From positions 95,655 to 159,654 of the forward strand of contig NZ_JACTVA010000006.1 in assembly GCF_014490485.1 (NCBI RefSeq): a DNA stretch of 64,000 nucleotides. Direction: 5' to 3'. Positions within the stretch are counted from its first letter, which is position 1. Each line of letters begins with the position of its first letter. Both the position numbers and the translations under genes were made by a program. A model generated the notes under the pieces. It made no database searches. It was not told the origin of the DNA and worked only from the letters and a program-made list of their open reading frames with translations. Shown piece after piece: positions 18,205 through 27,940 of this stretch. This DNA is from Teichococcus aerophilus. Lineage in GTDB: Bacteria; Pseudomonadota; Alphaproteobacteria; Acetobacterales; Acetobacteraceae.

Positions 18205-19278
18205 TCACGCAGCGGCGGGGCGCAGTGGGGCGGCCCCGGCGGCGGGGGGCATGGCGGGTGTCAGCGTCTCGCGGAAGCGGGCGGCGCAGGCGGCCCAGGA
18301 CCAGCCTTCGGCGTAGCGGCGGCAGGCCGCCGGGTCGGCCTCCAGCGCCTTCAGGCAGGCGGCGCGCAGGTCTTCGTCCAGCGCCCCGACCGGTTGCGGC
18401 GCGGTGCCGATGACGTCGATCGGCCCGGTCACCGGAAAGGCGGCGACGGGCGTGCCGGCGGCCAGCGCCTCCAGCAGCACCAGGCCGAACGTGTCGGTAC
18501 GGGAGGGAAAGACGAAGACATCGGCGCCGGCATAGGCGGCGGCGAGCTTGCCGTTCTCCAGCCGCCCGGTGAAATGTGCCCGCGGGTACTTCGCCTGCAG
18601 CGCGGCGCGCTGCGGGCCATCCCCCACCACCGCCTTGCTGCCGGGCAGGTCGAGCGCCAGGAAGGCCTCGATGTTCTTCTCCACCGCGATGCGGCCGGCA
18701 TAGAGGAACACCGGGCGGGGCAGCCCGTCCCAGGCCGCGCGCGGCTGCGGCTTGAAGCGTTCCAGGTCCACGCCGCGGGACCAGGGGGCAAGGTTGTGGA
18801 AGCCGCGTTCCTCCATCTCCCGCGCCAGGGAGGGCGTGGCGACCAGCACGGCGGAGGATGGGCGGTGGAAGTGCCGCATCAGTGCCCAGCTCCACGCTTT
18901 CGGAACCTTCGTGCGGGCATGCACGTAGTCCGGGAAGCGGGTGTGGAAGGAGGTGGTGAAGCGCCAGCCGCGGCGCAGGCAGATGGCGCGGGCCGCCCAG
19001 CCCAGCGGGCCCTCGGTGGCAATGTGCACGGCATCCGGGCGGAATGCGTCCATCAGCCGCGCCAGGCGGCGGCGAGGCAGCAACGCCAAGCGGATCTCGG
19101 CATACCCCGGCGTGGCGATAGTGGGGAAGCGCTCGGGCCCGATCACCTCCACCGTGTCACCGCCGGCACGGAGATGGTCCACCACGACGGAGAGGGTACG
19201 GACCACGCCGTTCACCTGCGGGAACCAGGCGTCGGAGATGATGAGGAGGCGGGTGGGTACGCCGGGCTGCATCGTCAC
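18205..19278 (-). CDS. Glycosyltransferase family 4, mannosyltransferase-like
   Basis: 357-residue GT-B glycosyltransferase. The N-terminal domain begins LLIISDAWFPQVNGVVRTL, the acceptor-side opening of GT4 lipid mannosyltransferases. The donor-binding C-terminal domain has FLYAGRIAVEKNIEAFL, GDGPQR and FPSRTDTFGLVLLEALAAGTPVAAF, whose E-x7-E-type pocket binds the nucleotide sugar. It probably glycosylates a membrane lipid from GDP-mannose or a related donor. The GTG start at 19278 overlaps the stop of the phosphatase gene by four bases (GTGA); ATG 19272 is an alternative. Confidence 0.85.
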   Translation of the reverse strand: MTMQPGVPTRLLIISDAWFPQVNGVVRTLSVVVDHLRAGGDTVEVIGPERFPTIATPGYAEIRLALLPRRRLARLMDAFRPDAVHIATEGPLGWAARAICLRRGWRFTTSFHTRFPDYVHARTKVPKAWSWALMRHFHRPSSAVLVATPSLAREMEERGFHNLAPWSRGVDLERFKPQPRAAWDGLPRPVFLYAGRIAVEKNIEAFLALDLPGSKAVVGDGPQRAALQAKYPRAHFTGRLENGKLAAAYAGADVFVFPSRTDTFGLVLLEALAAGTPVAAFPVTGPIDVIGTAPQPVGALDEDLRAACLKALEADPAACRRYAEGWSWAACAARFRETLTPAMPPAAGAAPLRPAAA

Positions 19279-20120
19279 GCGGGCAGCGACAGGCGCGGCT
19301 CGGGCGCCGGCAGCGGGGGAAGGGAGTGGGACATGCGAAGCTCCGCCGCCCAGTCGAGAAGTTCGAAGCGCCCATCGGCATGTTCGACCAGCGCGGTGCA
19401 GCTTTCCACCCAGTCGCCGTCATTCATGTAGGCGATGCCGCCGATGTCGCGCATCTCGGCATGGTGGATGTGGCCGCAGATGACGCCGTGGTGGCCGTGG
19501 CGCCGCGCCTCGGCGGCCAGCGCCGTCTCGAAGCGGTCGATCGCCTTGACGGCTTCCTTGACCTGCCGCTTTAGCCACTGGCTGAGCGACCAGTAGGGAT
19601 AGCCCAGCTTGCGGCGCAGCCCGTTGAACCAGCGGTTGAGGCCGAGTGCCATGGTGTAGGCACTGTCCCCCAGCAGGGCCAGGAAGCGGTAGTAGCGCAC
19701 CACGCTGTCGAACTCGTCGCCATGCATGACCAGGAAGCTGCGGCCATCGGCGGCGGTGTGTACCGCCTGCAGCGCCAGCTTCACCCCCGCCACTTCCAGC
19801 CCCAGCCAGGAGCGGAAGATCTCGTCGTGGTTGCCGGGGATGTAGGTGACGGCGGTGCCGGAGCGGGCCAGCTTCATGATGAGGCGCAGCACCTCGTCAT
19901 GATGCGCGTCCCAGTACCAGGTCTTCTTCAGCCGCCAGCCATCGACGATGTCGCCGACGAGGTAGAGATGCTCGCATTCGACGCCGCGCAGGAAATCCGC
20001 CAGGAACTCCGCCCGGCAGCCGCGCGTGCCGAGATGGGCATCGGAGATGAAGACGCTGCGGTAGCGGCGCTTCGAGCCCCGCTCATGGAACAGCGACTGG
20101 CTCGCTGGGCTCTGGTGCAT
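19275..20120 (-). CDS. LpxH-like metallophosphoesterase (UDP-2,3-diacylglucosamine diphosphatase family)
   Basis: 281-residue calcineurin-fold phosphoesterase. All five metal motifs are seen in order: SDAHLG (about 26-31), GDIVDGW, GNHDE, HGDEFD and GHIHHAE. The helical insert between HGD and GHIHH (RFLALLGDSAYTMALGLNRW) matches LpxH/LpxG-type enzymes that cleave UDP-2,3-diacylglucosamine in lipid A synthesis, and related proteins with other lipid substrates. Its neighbours (GT4, phospholipid methyltransferase) are consistent with a non-lipid-A membrane lipid role; I cannot separate the two. It is first gene of the putative operon. Confidence 0.82.
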   Translation of the reverse strand: MHQSPASQSLFHERGSKRRYRSVFISDAHLGTRGCRAEFLADFLRGVECEHLYLVGDIVDGWRLKKTWYWDAHHDEVLRLIMKLARSGTAVTYIPGNHDEIFRSWLGLEVAGVKLALQAVHTAADGRSFLVMHGDEFDSVVRYYRFLALLGDSAYTMALGLNRWFNGLRRKLGYPYWSLSQWLKRQVKEAVKAIDRFETALAAEARRHGHHGVICGHIHHAEMRDIGGIAYMNDGDWVESCTALVEHADGRFELLDWAAELRMSHSLPPLPAPEPRLSLPA

Positions 20121-20373
20121 GGGGCATTCCCGCGCTGCGATGGCGCCTGGATACCGGCGAACTCGATAAAAGGGCGTGACGGTTTTCTGAAATCGCCCGG
20201 CAGGATGCGGCGTGCGGCCGCCGTGTGGTCTAGAGACTGCTGCGGAGATCTGCCGGGCCGGTCACAACGGCCTCTCCCGCGCCGGCTTCGCCAGATATCC
20301 CGCCGGCACGGGAAACCCCGGCTGTGCCCTCGGCCGGCAGAGGTCCGAAACAGTTCCTGGGTGACGCGCGCGC

Positions 20374-21270
20374 ATGCTCATCGTCTTCAATCCGGCCGCC
20401 GGCAGCCGGCGCCGCTCCCGCCTCGATCGTGCCCTGGCCCTGCTGCCCGGCGCGCGGCTGGCCGAGACCCATGGGCCCAGCCATGCCGAGGCGCTGGCCC
20501 GCCAGGCCGCCGCCGCCGGCGAGGATTGCGTGGTGGCCGCCGGCGGCGATGGCACCATTGCCGAAGTGGCGGCCGGGCTGGTCGGCAGCCAGACCGCGCT
20601 GGGCATCCTGCCGCTGGGCACCGCCAACGTGCTGGCGCTGGAACTCCGCCTGCCCCGCCAGCCGGAGGAGGCAGCCCGCGCCCTGCTGACCGGGCAGGAC
20701 ACGGCGCTGTGGCCCGGCATCGCCCGCTTCGGCAGCGGCCAGTCCCGCCTGTTCGTGCAAATGCTGGGCGCCGGGTTCGACGCCATGGTGGTGCGCAACC
20801 TGGACCTGCGGCTGAAGCGCCGCGCCGGCCGCGCCGCCTATGTCTGGCAAGCGGCGCGGGAACTGCCCCGCTACCGGTTCCGGCCTATCCAGGCCGTGCT
20901 GGATGGCGGCGCCCCCATGCCCGCCAGCGCCCTGGTGGTGACCAAGGGCCGCCTCTACGCTGGCCCCTTCCGCCTTGCCCCCGGTGCCACGCCGCTGCGC
21001 CCTGGCTTCCACGTGGCACTGATCGGCGGCGGCGCCCTGCACGCCGCCATGGCCGGCGCGCTGCTGCCGCTGGGCCTGCTGCCGCACCTGCCCGGTCTGG
21101 TGCTGCACCAGGCCTCCCGGATTGCCCTCCGCGGCGAAGACGTGCCGACGCAGATGGATGGCGACGTGACCGGCGACCTGCCAGTGACCATCGACGACGC
21201 CCCGGCACCCCTGCGGGTCCGCTTGCCTGCGGGGTCGGGGACGGAGCATGGGAGGAAGGCTGGGGAATGA
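20374..21270 (+). CDS. Diacylglycerol/lipid kinase family protein ending inside NPE copy f
   Basis: 298-residue DAGK-catalytic-domain lipid kinase. It begins MLIVFNPAAGS, has the nucleotide loop VVAAGGDGTIAEVAAGL (about 53-69), the LPLGTANVLA motif (about 80-89) and a C-terminal beta domain with QMDGDVTGDLPVTI. It phosphorylates a membrane diacylglycerol, sphingoid or isoprenoid lipid. The last six codons (GRKAGE region) and the TGA stop are supplied by the left arm of NPE copy f, whose insertion therefore rewrote the C-terminus; the catalytic core is intact. It is divergent from the LpxH-like gene. Confidence 0.88.
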   Translation: MLIVFNPAAGSRRRSRLDRALALLPGARLAETHGPSHAEALARQAAAAGEDCVVAAGGDGTIAEVAAGLVGSQTALGILPLGTANVLALELRLPRQPEEAARALLTGQDTALWPGIARFGSGQSRLFVQMLGAGFDAMVVRNLDLRLKRRAGRAAYVWQAARELPRYRFRPIQAVLDGGAPMPASALVVTKGRLYAGPFRLAPGATPLRPGFHVALIGGGALHAAMAGALLPLGLLPHLPGLVLHQASRIALRGEDVPTQMDGDVTGDLPVTIDDAPAPLRVRLPAGSGTEHGRKAGE

Positions 21271-21494
21271 ATTCCCCAGACCCCATCTTTTTTCTTCGAG
21301 TTTGGCGAAGCGCTGCAGGACTGAGAGTGGCGCTGCTTGATGATATTCAAAATGGGCCACGCGGGCTGAACCGTCAGTCGCCGCAGGTCCAGGACCTCCG
21401 GCCATCTCTCAGCACTGCCGGTTCAACAGCCCCACGCAGAAAACTCGAAAAAAGAAAAGATGGGGTCCGGGGAATTCCTTCCCCGGCCTTCTCC
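21254..21494 (+). repeat. NPE copy f
   Basis: Well-preserved copy. Left arm GGAAGGCTGGGGAATGAATT..., T tract CCCCATCTTTTTTCTTCGAG, core with GCTGCTTGATGATATTCAAA, CTGAACCGTCAGTCGCC and GGTCCAGGACC, right arm AAACTCGAAAAAAGAAAAGA...CCGGCCTTC. The left arm overlaps the 3' end of the lipid kinase gene and gives its stop codon. It lies between convergent genes. Confidence 0.92.
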
Positions 21495-21525
21495 TTCCCT
21501 TTCTGAACACCGCGCGTCGGGCCGC

Positions 21526-22503
21526 TCAGCGGCGCCGGCGTTGTTGGGCTTCTTCCTGGCGCATTTCCACGAACACCGCATAGTCGGCGTGGCTGGTGCG
21601 GGACCAGCCGACGGCGCTGCCGCGTTCCACGGCCTTGTGGATGTCCGGGTGTGCGGCGGGCAGGGCCAGGTGGAAGGCGACCATGTCTTCCTTGAAGGCC
21701 GCCGGCAGGTCGGACCGCACGACGATCGGCCCGTTCTGGATGGGGCGGGAGGTCCAGATGACGCGCAGGTCCTTCACGTCCAGCATGCCCTTCTCGACCG
21801 CGGCCCGCAGGGTGCCGCGCGTGTAGGGGTATTCGCCCTGGCCGGAGACCCAGGTGACGCCGGCGTCGTATTGCTTCTGCAGCACCGCCACCAGCGCCTG
21901 GTCGTGCCCGCCGCCGAAGCCGGTGCGGGAGAAGAACTGCCCGGGCTCGGGGTTGATGCCGGCGGCGCGCAGCTCGGCGCGCGGGATCAGGTAGCCGGAG
22001 GCGCTGTTGGGGTCCGCCCAGGCGATGGAGTGGCCGCGCATCTGTTCCAGGCTGGTGATGCCGGAATCGGCGCGGACATACATGACGGCGACATAGGCGG
22101 TGGAGCCGTCCTGCTCCCGCGTCACCAGGAGGGGCTCGACACCGCCATTGGTATCCATCCACACGCCGGCATAGGCGGCGGGGGACATGTTGGCGATTTC
22201 CAGCTGCTTGGCGGCGAAGGCCTGCTGCACGCCGCCATAGTCGCTGGCGAAGTACAGGCGGGCGGGGACCTGAAAGGTATCCTCGAACAGCTTGGCGTAG
22301 GCGCCGTAGCGGCCGAGGCGGTCGCTCTCCGACTCCCCGCCGAGCACGCCGATGCGGATCTGCGGCACCTGGGTGGCCCAGGGGCGCTTGCCGGGCGCCG
22401 GCATGGCGGGTGGTGCGGCGGTTTGGGCGCGGGCCGGGCTGGCAGGGGCCAGGGCGGTGCCGGCGGCGAGGCCGGTCAGGGCAAGCAGTGCGCGTCGTTG
22501 CAT
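21526..22503 (-). CDS. PhnD-like phosphonate/phosphite ABC transporter substrate-binding protein
   Basis: 325-residue periplasmic binding protein. The signal sequence is MQRRALLALTGLAAGTALAP...ARA, and the mature part starts with PQIRIGVLGGES and carries YVAVMYVRADSGITSLEQMRGHSIAWADPNSASGYLIP, the hallmark of the PhnD/PtxB/SsuA-like phosphate-phosphonate group. No PhnC ATPase or PhnE permease gene is nearby, so the partner components are elsewhere or it acts with another system. ATG 22503 gives the signal peptide; the frame extends upstream without a better start. Ligand unknown. Confidence 0.85.
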   Translation of the reverse strand: MQRRALLALTGLAAGTALAPASPARAQTAAPPAMPAPGKRPWATQVPQIRIGVLGGESESDRLGRYGAYAKLFEDTFQVPARLYFASDYGGVQQAFAAKQLEIANMSPAAYAGVWMDTNGGVEPLLVTREQDGSTAYVAVMYVRADSGITSLEQMRGHSIAWADPNSASGYLIPRAELRAAGINPEPGQFFSRTGFGGGHDQALVAVLQKQYDAGVTWVSGQGEYPYTRGTLRAAVEKGMLDVKDLRVIWTSRPIQNGPIVVRSDLPAAFKEDMVAFHLALPAAHPDIHKAVERGSAVGWSRTSHADYAVFVEMRQEEAQQRRRR

Positions 22504-22684
22504 GAAGGGCACTCCGGGTGCGCGGGAGGGGTTGTGGCAGGAGGATGACGGAATTCTTTCACCCTCCGCAACGGGCATGTCCTGGCTTCGTTACGCCTGG
22601 GCCGCCTGGCGGGCGGGGCTGGCATGCAACCCAACGAAACGGTGCTTCGCTCCCCGGTACGCATGGGTGTAAGGGGGGGACGCC

Positions 22685-25285
22685 ATGGTATCGAATGAAC
22701 TCCGCGCCGGCCGTCCCCTGGTCGGTGACCGCGCTTCCGCGACGCCCGAAGTCCCGCCGCCGCCGACACCTCCGGGTGGCCGGCCGCCGGGGGGGCGGCC
22801 TCCGCGCGCGCCACGGGGCGGGGGGGGCGGCTTCGGCCGCTGGATGCGGCGGCTGATGGGCTGGGGCCTCTCGCTGGGCCTGGCGCTGGCGGTCATTGCC
22901 GGCATTGCCGCCTACGGCGTGTACCAGACCGCCGGGAAGGACCTGCCGGCGCATGCCTGGCTGGCCGACTACCAGCCCCCGCAGATGAGCCGCATGTACG
23001 CCGCCGATTCCCGCCTGATGGCGGAGATGGCGCTGGAACGCCGCGTGTTCCTGCCGATCGATGCCATCCCGAAGCGGGTGCAGGAAGCCTTCATCGCGGC
23101 GGAGGACCAGCGGTTCTGGAGCCACCATGGCGTGGACCCGGTCGGCCTGGCGCGCGCGGTGGTGACCAACCTGGAAGGCATGGGCAGCGGGCGGCGGGCC
23201 ATCGGCGCCTCCACCATCACCCAGCAGGTCGCCAAGAACATGCTGGTCGGCAACGACCGGACCATGATGCGCAAGGTGCGGGAGGCGATCCTGTCCTTCC
23301 GGCTGGAAAGCGCCATGTCCAAGCAGCGCATCCTGGAGATCTACCTCAACGAGATCTTCCTGGGGCAGCAGGCCTATGGCGTCGCCTCGGCGGCGATGAA
23401 CTACTTCAACAAGGGGCTGGATGAGCTGACGCTCAGCGAGACGGCCTTCCTGGCCGCCCTGCCCAAGGCACCGAACAACCTGAACCCCACCCGGTACCCG
23501 GACGCCGCCCGCGCGCGCCGGGACTACGTGCTGGACCGCATGGTGGAGGATGGCGCGGCCACCGCCGCCGAGGCCGCCGCCGCGAAGCAGGAGCCGATCG
23601 TCGTCCGTGGCCGGCAGCGGCCGGACATGCTGGCTACCGGCCAGTACTTCACCGAGGAAGTGCGGCGCGACCTGGTGGCCCGCTTCGGCCAGGACCAGAC
23701 CACGATGGGCGGGCTGGTGGTCCGCACCAGCATGGAGCCCGAGCTGCAGGCCGCCACCGAGGAAGCCCTGCGCGAGGGCCTGACCAGCTACGACCGCCGC
23801 CGCGGCGGCTGGCGTGGCCCGGTGGCGAAGATTTCCGCCGCCGCGACCGAGTGGATGCCGCAGCTGGAGGCTACGACCCGCCCGCCCGGCGCCCAGCCGG
23901 ACTGGAAGCTGGCCGTGGTGCTCTCGGTCGAAGGCCGCAGCGCCCGCGTGGCGTGGCTGGAGCGGCCGACCGACGGCCGCCCCGCCCAGCCGCGCCAGGG
24001 TACGCTGAATTTCGAGGATTTCTCTGGCTGGGCCCGCCCGGTCAACGCCCAGGGCCGCATCGGCGGCGCGCCGCGCCGGGTGCAGGACGTGATGAATGTC
24101 GGCGACGTGGTGATGGTGGAGAACCAGCCCGCCCGCCCGGCCGAGGGCCGGACCCCGGCGCGGCCGGAACGCCTCTCGCTCCGCCAGATACCCAAGGTGC
24201 AGGGCGCCGTGGTGGCGCTGGACCCGGCGACGGGCCGCGTGCTGGCCATGGCCGGCGGCTACAGCTTCGAGCAGAGCTGGTTCAACCGCGCCACGCAGGC
24301 GATGCGCCAGCCCGGCTCCTCCTTCAAGCCGTTCGTCTATCTGCCGGCGCTGGAGATGGGCATCCCGCCCAACCAGCGCCTGCTGGACGCGCCGATCGAG
24401 ATCATGACGCCGCAGGGCATGTGGCGCCCCGGCAACTACAGCCGCAACACCAACGGCATGGTGACGATGCGGACGGCGCTGGAGAAGTCGCTCAACCTCG
24501 TCACCATCCGGCTGGCGCAGGAGATCGGCATCGACAAGGTGGCGGATGCCGCCGCGCGCTTCGGCATCATCCCCAACATGCCGCGCGTGCTGGCCATGTC
24601 CCTTGGCGCTGGCGAGACGACGGTGCTGCGCATGGCCGCCGGCTATGCCAGCTTCGTCAATGGCGGCAAGGCCGTGGCGCCGACGCTGATCGACAGCGTG
24701 CAGGACCGCTTCGGCCGCGTCGTCTGGCGCGCCGACAACCGCCGCTGCGAGGGTTGCGGCAGTGCCGCCAGCGCCCAGCCGCCGACCCTGGTGGATGAGC
24801 GCCGGCAGATCACCGACCCCATCGCCGCCTACCAGATGGTCTCCCTGCTGCAGGGCGTGGTGCAGCGGGGTACTGGCACGCGCGCCGGCGCCGGGCTGAA
24901 CCGCCCCATCGCCGGCAAGTCCGGCACCACCAACGACTACATGGATAACTGGTTCGTCGGCTTCACGCCGGAGATCGTCGTCGCGGTCTGGGTGGGCTTC
25001 GATGAGCCGCACAGCCTGGGCGATGGCGAGACCGGCGGCGGCAACGCGGCGCCGATCTTCCACGACGTCATTGCCGCCGCGCTGCGGAACAGCCCGCCAG
25101 TGCCGTTCCGCGCCCCGCCCGGCGTCTCCCTGGTGCGGGTACAGGCCAGCAATGGCGACACCATCCTGGAGCCCTTCCGCCCCGGCACCGAAAATGCCGC
25201 CCGCGCGCCGATCGGCGATACGGGCGAGGGGGTTGCCGCCGGGACGGCCGCCGGGGCCGATAGCTCGCTGGGCGGGCTTTACTGA
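22685..25285 (+). CDS. mrcA: Penicillin-binding protein 1A (bifunctional transglycosylase/transpeptidase)
   Basis: 866-residue class A PBP that polymerises and crosslinks peptidoglycan. A Pro/Gly-rich cytoplasmic tail (1-50) precedes one membrane helix (about 59-80). The GT51 domain has catalytic E140 in AAEDQRFWSHHGVD and the TITQQVAKN motif, an OB-like insert follows, and the transpeptidase domain has S545-x-x-K548 (GSSFKP), SLN (KSLNLVTIRL) and K745SGT (AGKSGTTNDYMDNWF). AAGGGGGGGA lies before the ATG. Release factor 2 follows on the same strand beyond a compound NPE. All catalytic motifs are intact. Confidence 0.96.
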   Translation: MVSNELRAGRPLVGDRASATPEVPPPPTPPGGRPPGGRPPRAPRGGGGGFGRWMRRLMGWGLSLGLALAVIAGIAAYGVYQTAGKDLPAHAWLADYQPPQMSRMYAADSRLMAEMALERRVFLPIDAIPKRVQEAFIAAEDQRFWSHHGVDPVGLARAVVTNLEGMGSGRRAIGASTITQQVAKNMLVGNDRTMMRKVREAILSFRLESAMSKQRILEIYLNEIFLGQQAYGVASAAMNYFNKGLDELTLSETAFLAALPKAPNNLNPTRYPDAARARRDYVLDRMVEDGAATAAEAAAAKQEPIVVRGRQRPDMLATGQYFTEEVRRDLVARFGQDQTTMGGLVVRTSMEPELQAATEEALREGLTSYDRRRGGWRGPVAKISAAATEWMPQLEATTRPPGAQPDWKLAVVLSVEGRSARVAWLERPTDGRPAQPRQGTLNFEDFSGWARPVNAQGRIGGAPRRVQDVMNVGDVVMVENQPARPAEGRTPARPERLSLRQIPKVQGAVVALDPATGRVLAMAGGYSFEQSWFNRATQAMRQPGSSFKPFVYLPALEMGIPPNQRLLDAPIEIMTPQGMWRPGNYSRNTNGMVTMRTALEKSLNLVTIRLAQEIGIDKVADAAARFGIIPNMPRVLAMSLGAGETTVLRMAAGYASFVNGGKAVAPTLIDSVQDRFGRVVWRADNRRCEGCGSAASAQPPTLVDERRQITDPIAAYQMVSLLQGVVQRGTGTRAGAGLNRPIAGKSGTTNDYMDNWFVGFTPEIVVAVWVGFDEPHSLGDGETGGGNAAPIFHDVIAAALRNSPPVPFRAPPGVSLVRVQASNGDTILEPFRPGTENAARAPIGDTGEGVAAGTAAGADSSLGGLY

Positions 25286-25307
25286 GGGAGCTTCAGCTTC
25301 CGGAGGG

Positions 25308-25744
25308 TAAGGCCGGGGGAAGGAATTCCCCCGGACCCCCATCTTCTTTTTGCGGGTTTTTGCCTTTGCGGCTGGGTGCCCGGCATGGTCGCACCATCGA
25401 TGGCTGTCGAGACAGACCGTTCGGCGCGCTCGGCCTGTTCCATCCTCACAGGCGCTGACGGTTGCGCAGGCCCGGAACGCCGGGCGCCGCCTGGCGCCTA
25501 CCGACATTCGGCGCGCGACAGGAGGGAAGGTCAGGGAAAAGAATTCTCCTGCGTAAACGTATACGTTTACGCCATCTTTTTCCTGTCAGTCGGTGGGGGC
25601 CACCTGGGCTGAAGGTCCGGCCTCCAGCCGTCACGGGCCTCTGGGCGTAACCTGGGGCTCAACAGGCTGGACGCCCACTACAACCACATCCGAAATATTC
25701 ACAGAAAAAAGAAGGGGTCCGGGGAATGCTTTCCCCGGCCTTCC
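25308..25744 (+). repeat. NPE copy g, compound with three arms and a 22-bp perfect palindrome
   Basis: Left arm 25308-25355 (AAGGCCGGGGGAAGGAATTC...), an internal arm at about 25524-25590 and a right arm ending 25744. The internal arm carries, beside a TCAGGGAAAAGAATTCTCCT tip, a perfect 22-bp palindrome (25551-25572, arms GCGTAAACGTA/TACGTTTACGC) where the family normally has CCCC. The core downstream has GGGCCACCTGGGCTGAAGG. It probably arose by insertion of one element into or beside another. It separates the PBP1A and RF2 genes. Confidence 0.75.
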
Positions 25745-25811
25745 CCCGCCCCGGCCCATCCCAGGCAGGCTGCCCATTCAACTTCGGCCGCTTTTGTTCT
25801 AAAGAGCCCCC

Positions 25812-26942
25812 ATGCGCGCAGATGCCGAGGCCCTGAACGGGCAGATCCAGGATTCCATCGCCCTGTTGCGGCGCCACCTCGACTGGGATGTGGCGCTGCG
25901 CCGGTTGGACGAGGTGAATGCCCGCGCCGAGGACCCGACGCTGTGGGACAAGCCCGACCTGGCGCAGGAGGTTATGCGCGAGCGTGGCCGCCTGGCCGAC
26001 CAGATCGAGGGCGTGCAGAAGCTGGAGCAGGACGTCCGCGACGCGATGGAACTGGTCGAGATGGCGGAGGCGGAGGGCGATGCGGCCACCGCTGATGCCG
26101 CCGTGGCCGACCTGAAGGAATTCGCCAAGGAAGCCAAGCGGCGCGAGATCGAGAGCCTGCTCTCCGGCGAGGCCGACATGCGCGACGCCTTCCTGGAAGT
26201 GAATGCCGGCGCTGGCGGGACCGAGGCGCAGGACTGGGCCCAGATGCTGCTGCGCATGTACACCCGCTGGGCCGAGAAGCGTGGCCTGAAGGTGACCATG
26301 ACGGAGGAGAGCGAGGGCGAGCAGGCCGGCATCAAATCCGCCACCATCCAGGTGACCGGGCCCAATGCCTATGGCTGGCTGAAGACCGAGAGCGGCGTGC
26401 ACCGGCTGGTGCGCATCAGCCCCTTCGATGCCGCCGCCCGCCGCCAGACGAGTTTTGCGAGTGTCTATGTCTTCCCGGTGATCGACGACAAGATCGAGAT
26501 CGAGATCAACCCGGCGGACTTGCGGACCGATACCTTCCGCGCCTCCGGCGCCGGTGGCCAGCACGTGAACAAGACCGAGTCGGGCGTGCGCTTCACGCAT
26601 ATCCCGACCGGCATCGTCGCTGCCTCCACCCAGGACCGTTCCCAGCACCGCAACCGCGTCATCGCCATGGATATGCTGAAGGCGCGGCTCTACGAGCTGG
26701 AGCTGCGCAAGCGGGAAGAGGTCAATGCCGCCACAGAGGCCGGCAAGACCGATATCGGCTGGGGCCACCAGATCCGCTCCTACGTCCTCGCCCCCTACCA
26801 GCTGGTGAAGGACCTCCGCACCAATGTGGAGAAGGGCAACCCGGACGCGGTGCTGGATGGCGAAATCGACGACTTCATGGCCGCCGCCCTGGCCAGCCGC
26901 GTCGGTGCCACCCGCAGCGAGGCCAGCGCGAACGCGCGCTGA
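25812..26942 (+). CDS. prfB: Peptide chain release factor 2
   Basis: 376-residue class I release factor. The stop-codon recognition tripeptide S203-P-F ([12 protein letters not shown]) marks it as RF2 (UAA/UGA), and the peptidyl-hydrolysis motif GGQ is at about 251-253 ([15 protein letters not shown]). The reading frame is uninterrupted: the programmed +1 frameshift found near codon 25 in many other bacteria is absent. The start at 25812 follows an AAAGAG stretch. The uracil-DNA glycosylase gene begins 20 bases after the stop, so the two are probably cotranscribed. Confidence 0.97.
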   Translation: MRADAEALNGQIQDSIALLRRHLDWDVALRRLDEVNARAEDPTLWDKPDLAQEVMRERGRLADQIEGVQKLEQDVRDAMELVEMAEAEGDAATADAAVADLKEFAKEAKRREIESLLSGEADMRDAFLEVNAGAGGTEAQDWAQMLLRMYTRWAEKRGLKVTMTEESEGEQAGIKSATIQVTGPNAYGWLKTESGVHRLVRISPFDAAARRQTSFASVYVFPVIDDKIEIEINPADLRTDTFRASGAGGQHVNKTESGVRFTHIPTGIVAASTQDRSQHRNRVIAMDMLKARLYELELRKREEVNAATEAGKTDIGWGHQIRSYVLAPYQLVKDLRTNVEKGNPDAVLDGEIDDFMAAALASRVGATRSEASANAR

Positions 26943-26962
26943 CCCGGCGCGCGGCCACGCCG

Positions 26963-27676
26963 ATGACGGATGCATCCTGGAGCGCCGACCTCGCCGCGCT
27001 GCCACCCTGCTGGCAGGTCGCCCTCCGCGCTGAGTTCGAGGCGCCCACTATGCGCGCCCTGGCGGCGTTCCTGGCCGCCGAGCGCGCGGCGGGCAAGCAC
27101 ATCTTCCCCGCAGCGGCGCTGACCTTCGCCGCGCTGCGCCGCACGCCACTGGATGCGGTGAAGGCGGTCATCCTGGGGCAGGACCCGTATCACCGGCCCG
27201 GCCAGGCTATGGGGCTGTCCTTCTCGGTGCCGGAGGGGGTGCGGATTCCACCCTCGCTGCGGAACATCCACAAGGAACTGGCGGCCGATTGCGGCGTGGC
27301 GATACCGCCGCATGGCTGCCTGACGGACTGGGCCGACCGGGGTGTGCTGCTGCTCAACACCGCGCTCTCGGTCGAAGAAGGCAAGGCGGGCAGCCACGCC
27401 CGCGCCGGCTGGCACGTGTTCACCGACCGGGTGATCCAGGCGGTGAATGCGGGGCCGGCGCCGGTCGCCTTCATCCTCTGGGGCGGGCACGCGCGGAAGA
27501 AGGCGGCCATGGTGGATACGGCGCGGCACCTGGTGCTGGAATCGGACCACCCTTCGCCCCTGGCCGCCGCCCGCGGCGCCAGCAGCCTGCGGCCGTTCGC
27601 CGGCTCCCGCCCCTTCAGCCAGGCGAATGCCTTTCTGGAGAGCCAGGGGCGTGGCGGCATCGACTGGCGGCTGTAG
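26963..27676 (+). CDS. ung: Uracil-DNA glycosylase (family 1)
   Basis: 237-residue family 1 UDG that removes uracil from DNA. The water-activating motif GQDPYH is at 72-77, the uracil-binding FS (GLSFSVP) follows at about 88, VLLLNTALSV forms the central strand, and the DNA-intercalation loop HPSPL is at 196-200. Length and motifs are standard. It immediately follows prfB, an uncommon pairing with no known functional link. NPE copy h begins 43 bases after its stop. Confidence 0.97.
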   Translation: MTDASWSADLAALPPCWQVALRAEFEAPTMRALAAFLAAERAAGKHIFPAAALTFAALRRTPLDAVKAVILGQDPYHRPGQAMGLSFSVPEGVRIPPSLRNIHKELAADCGVAIPPHGCLTDWADRGVLLLNTALSVEEGKAGSHARAGWHVFTDRVIQAVNAGPAPVAFILWGGHARKKAAMVDTARHLVLESDHPSPLAAARGASSLRPFAGSRPFSQANAFLESQGRGGIDWRL

Positions 27677-27718
27677 GCGCTGGGGGCGGGCCTTTCTCCA
27701 GGTGCTGCCATTTGAGGG

Positions 27719-27940
27719 ACAGGCCGGGGAAGGAATTCCCCGGACCCCTTCTTTTCTTTCTTCGAGACACGGGGTGGCATTGGGAGCATCGGCCTTTCAG
27801 ATCTTGCCGGCTACGCACGGTTCAGACCGAGTGGTCCATGATCGTCCGCAGGGCTCCATTGGCCAGGTCCGAAGCCCGACGCTGAACTCGTAGAAAAAAG
27901 ATGGGGTTTGAGGGGAATTCCTTCCCCCGAACTTCCTTCC
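27719..27940 (-). repeat. NPE copy h, reverse orientation
   Basis: Left arm AGGCCGGGGAAGGAATTCCC then CCCCTTCTTTTCTTTCTTCG; right arm AACTCGTAGAAAAAAGATGG...CCTTCC. Read on the minus strand the core contains GATCATGGACCACTCGGTCTGAACCG, matching the family core in reverse. The central palindrome is degraded. It acts where the prfB-ung unit ends. The 240 bases between it and the next gene (27941-28180) hold only that gene's promoter region. Confidence 0.8.

Noticed and set aside
25812..25890. Programmed frameshift in the release factor 2 gene
   Set aside because: The reading frame from ATG 25812 is continuous and no CUUUGA-type slippery stop is present.
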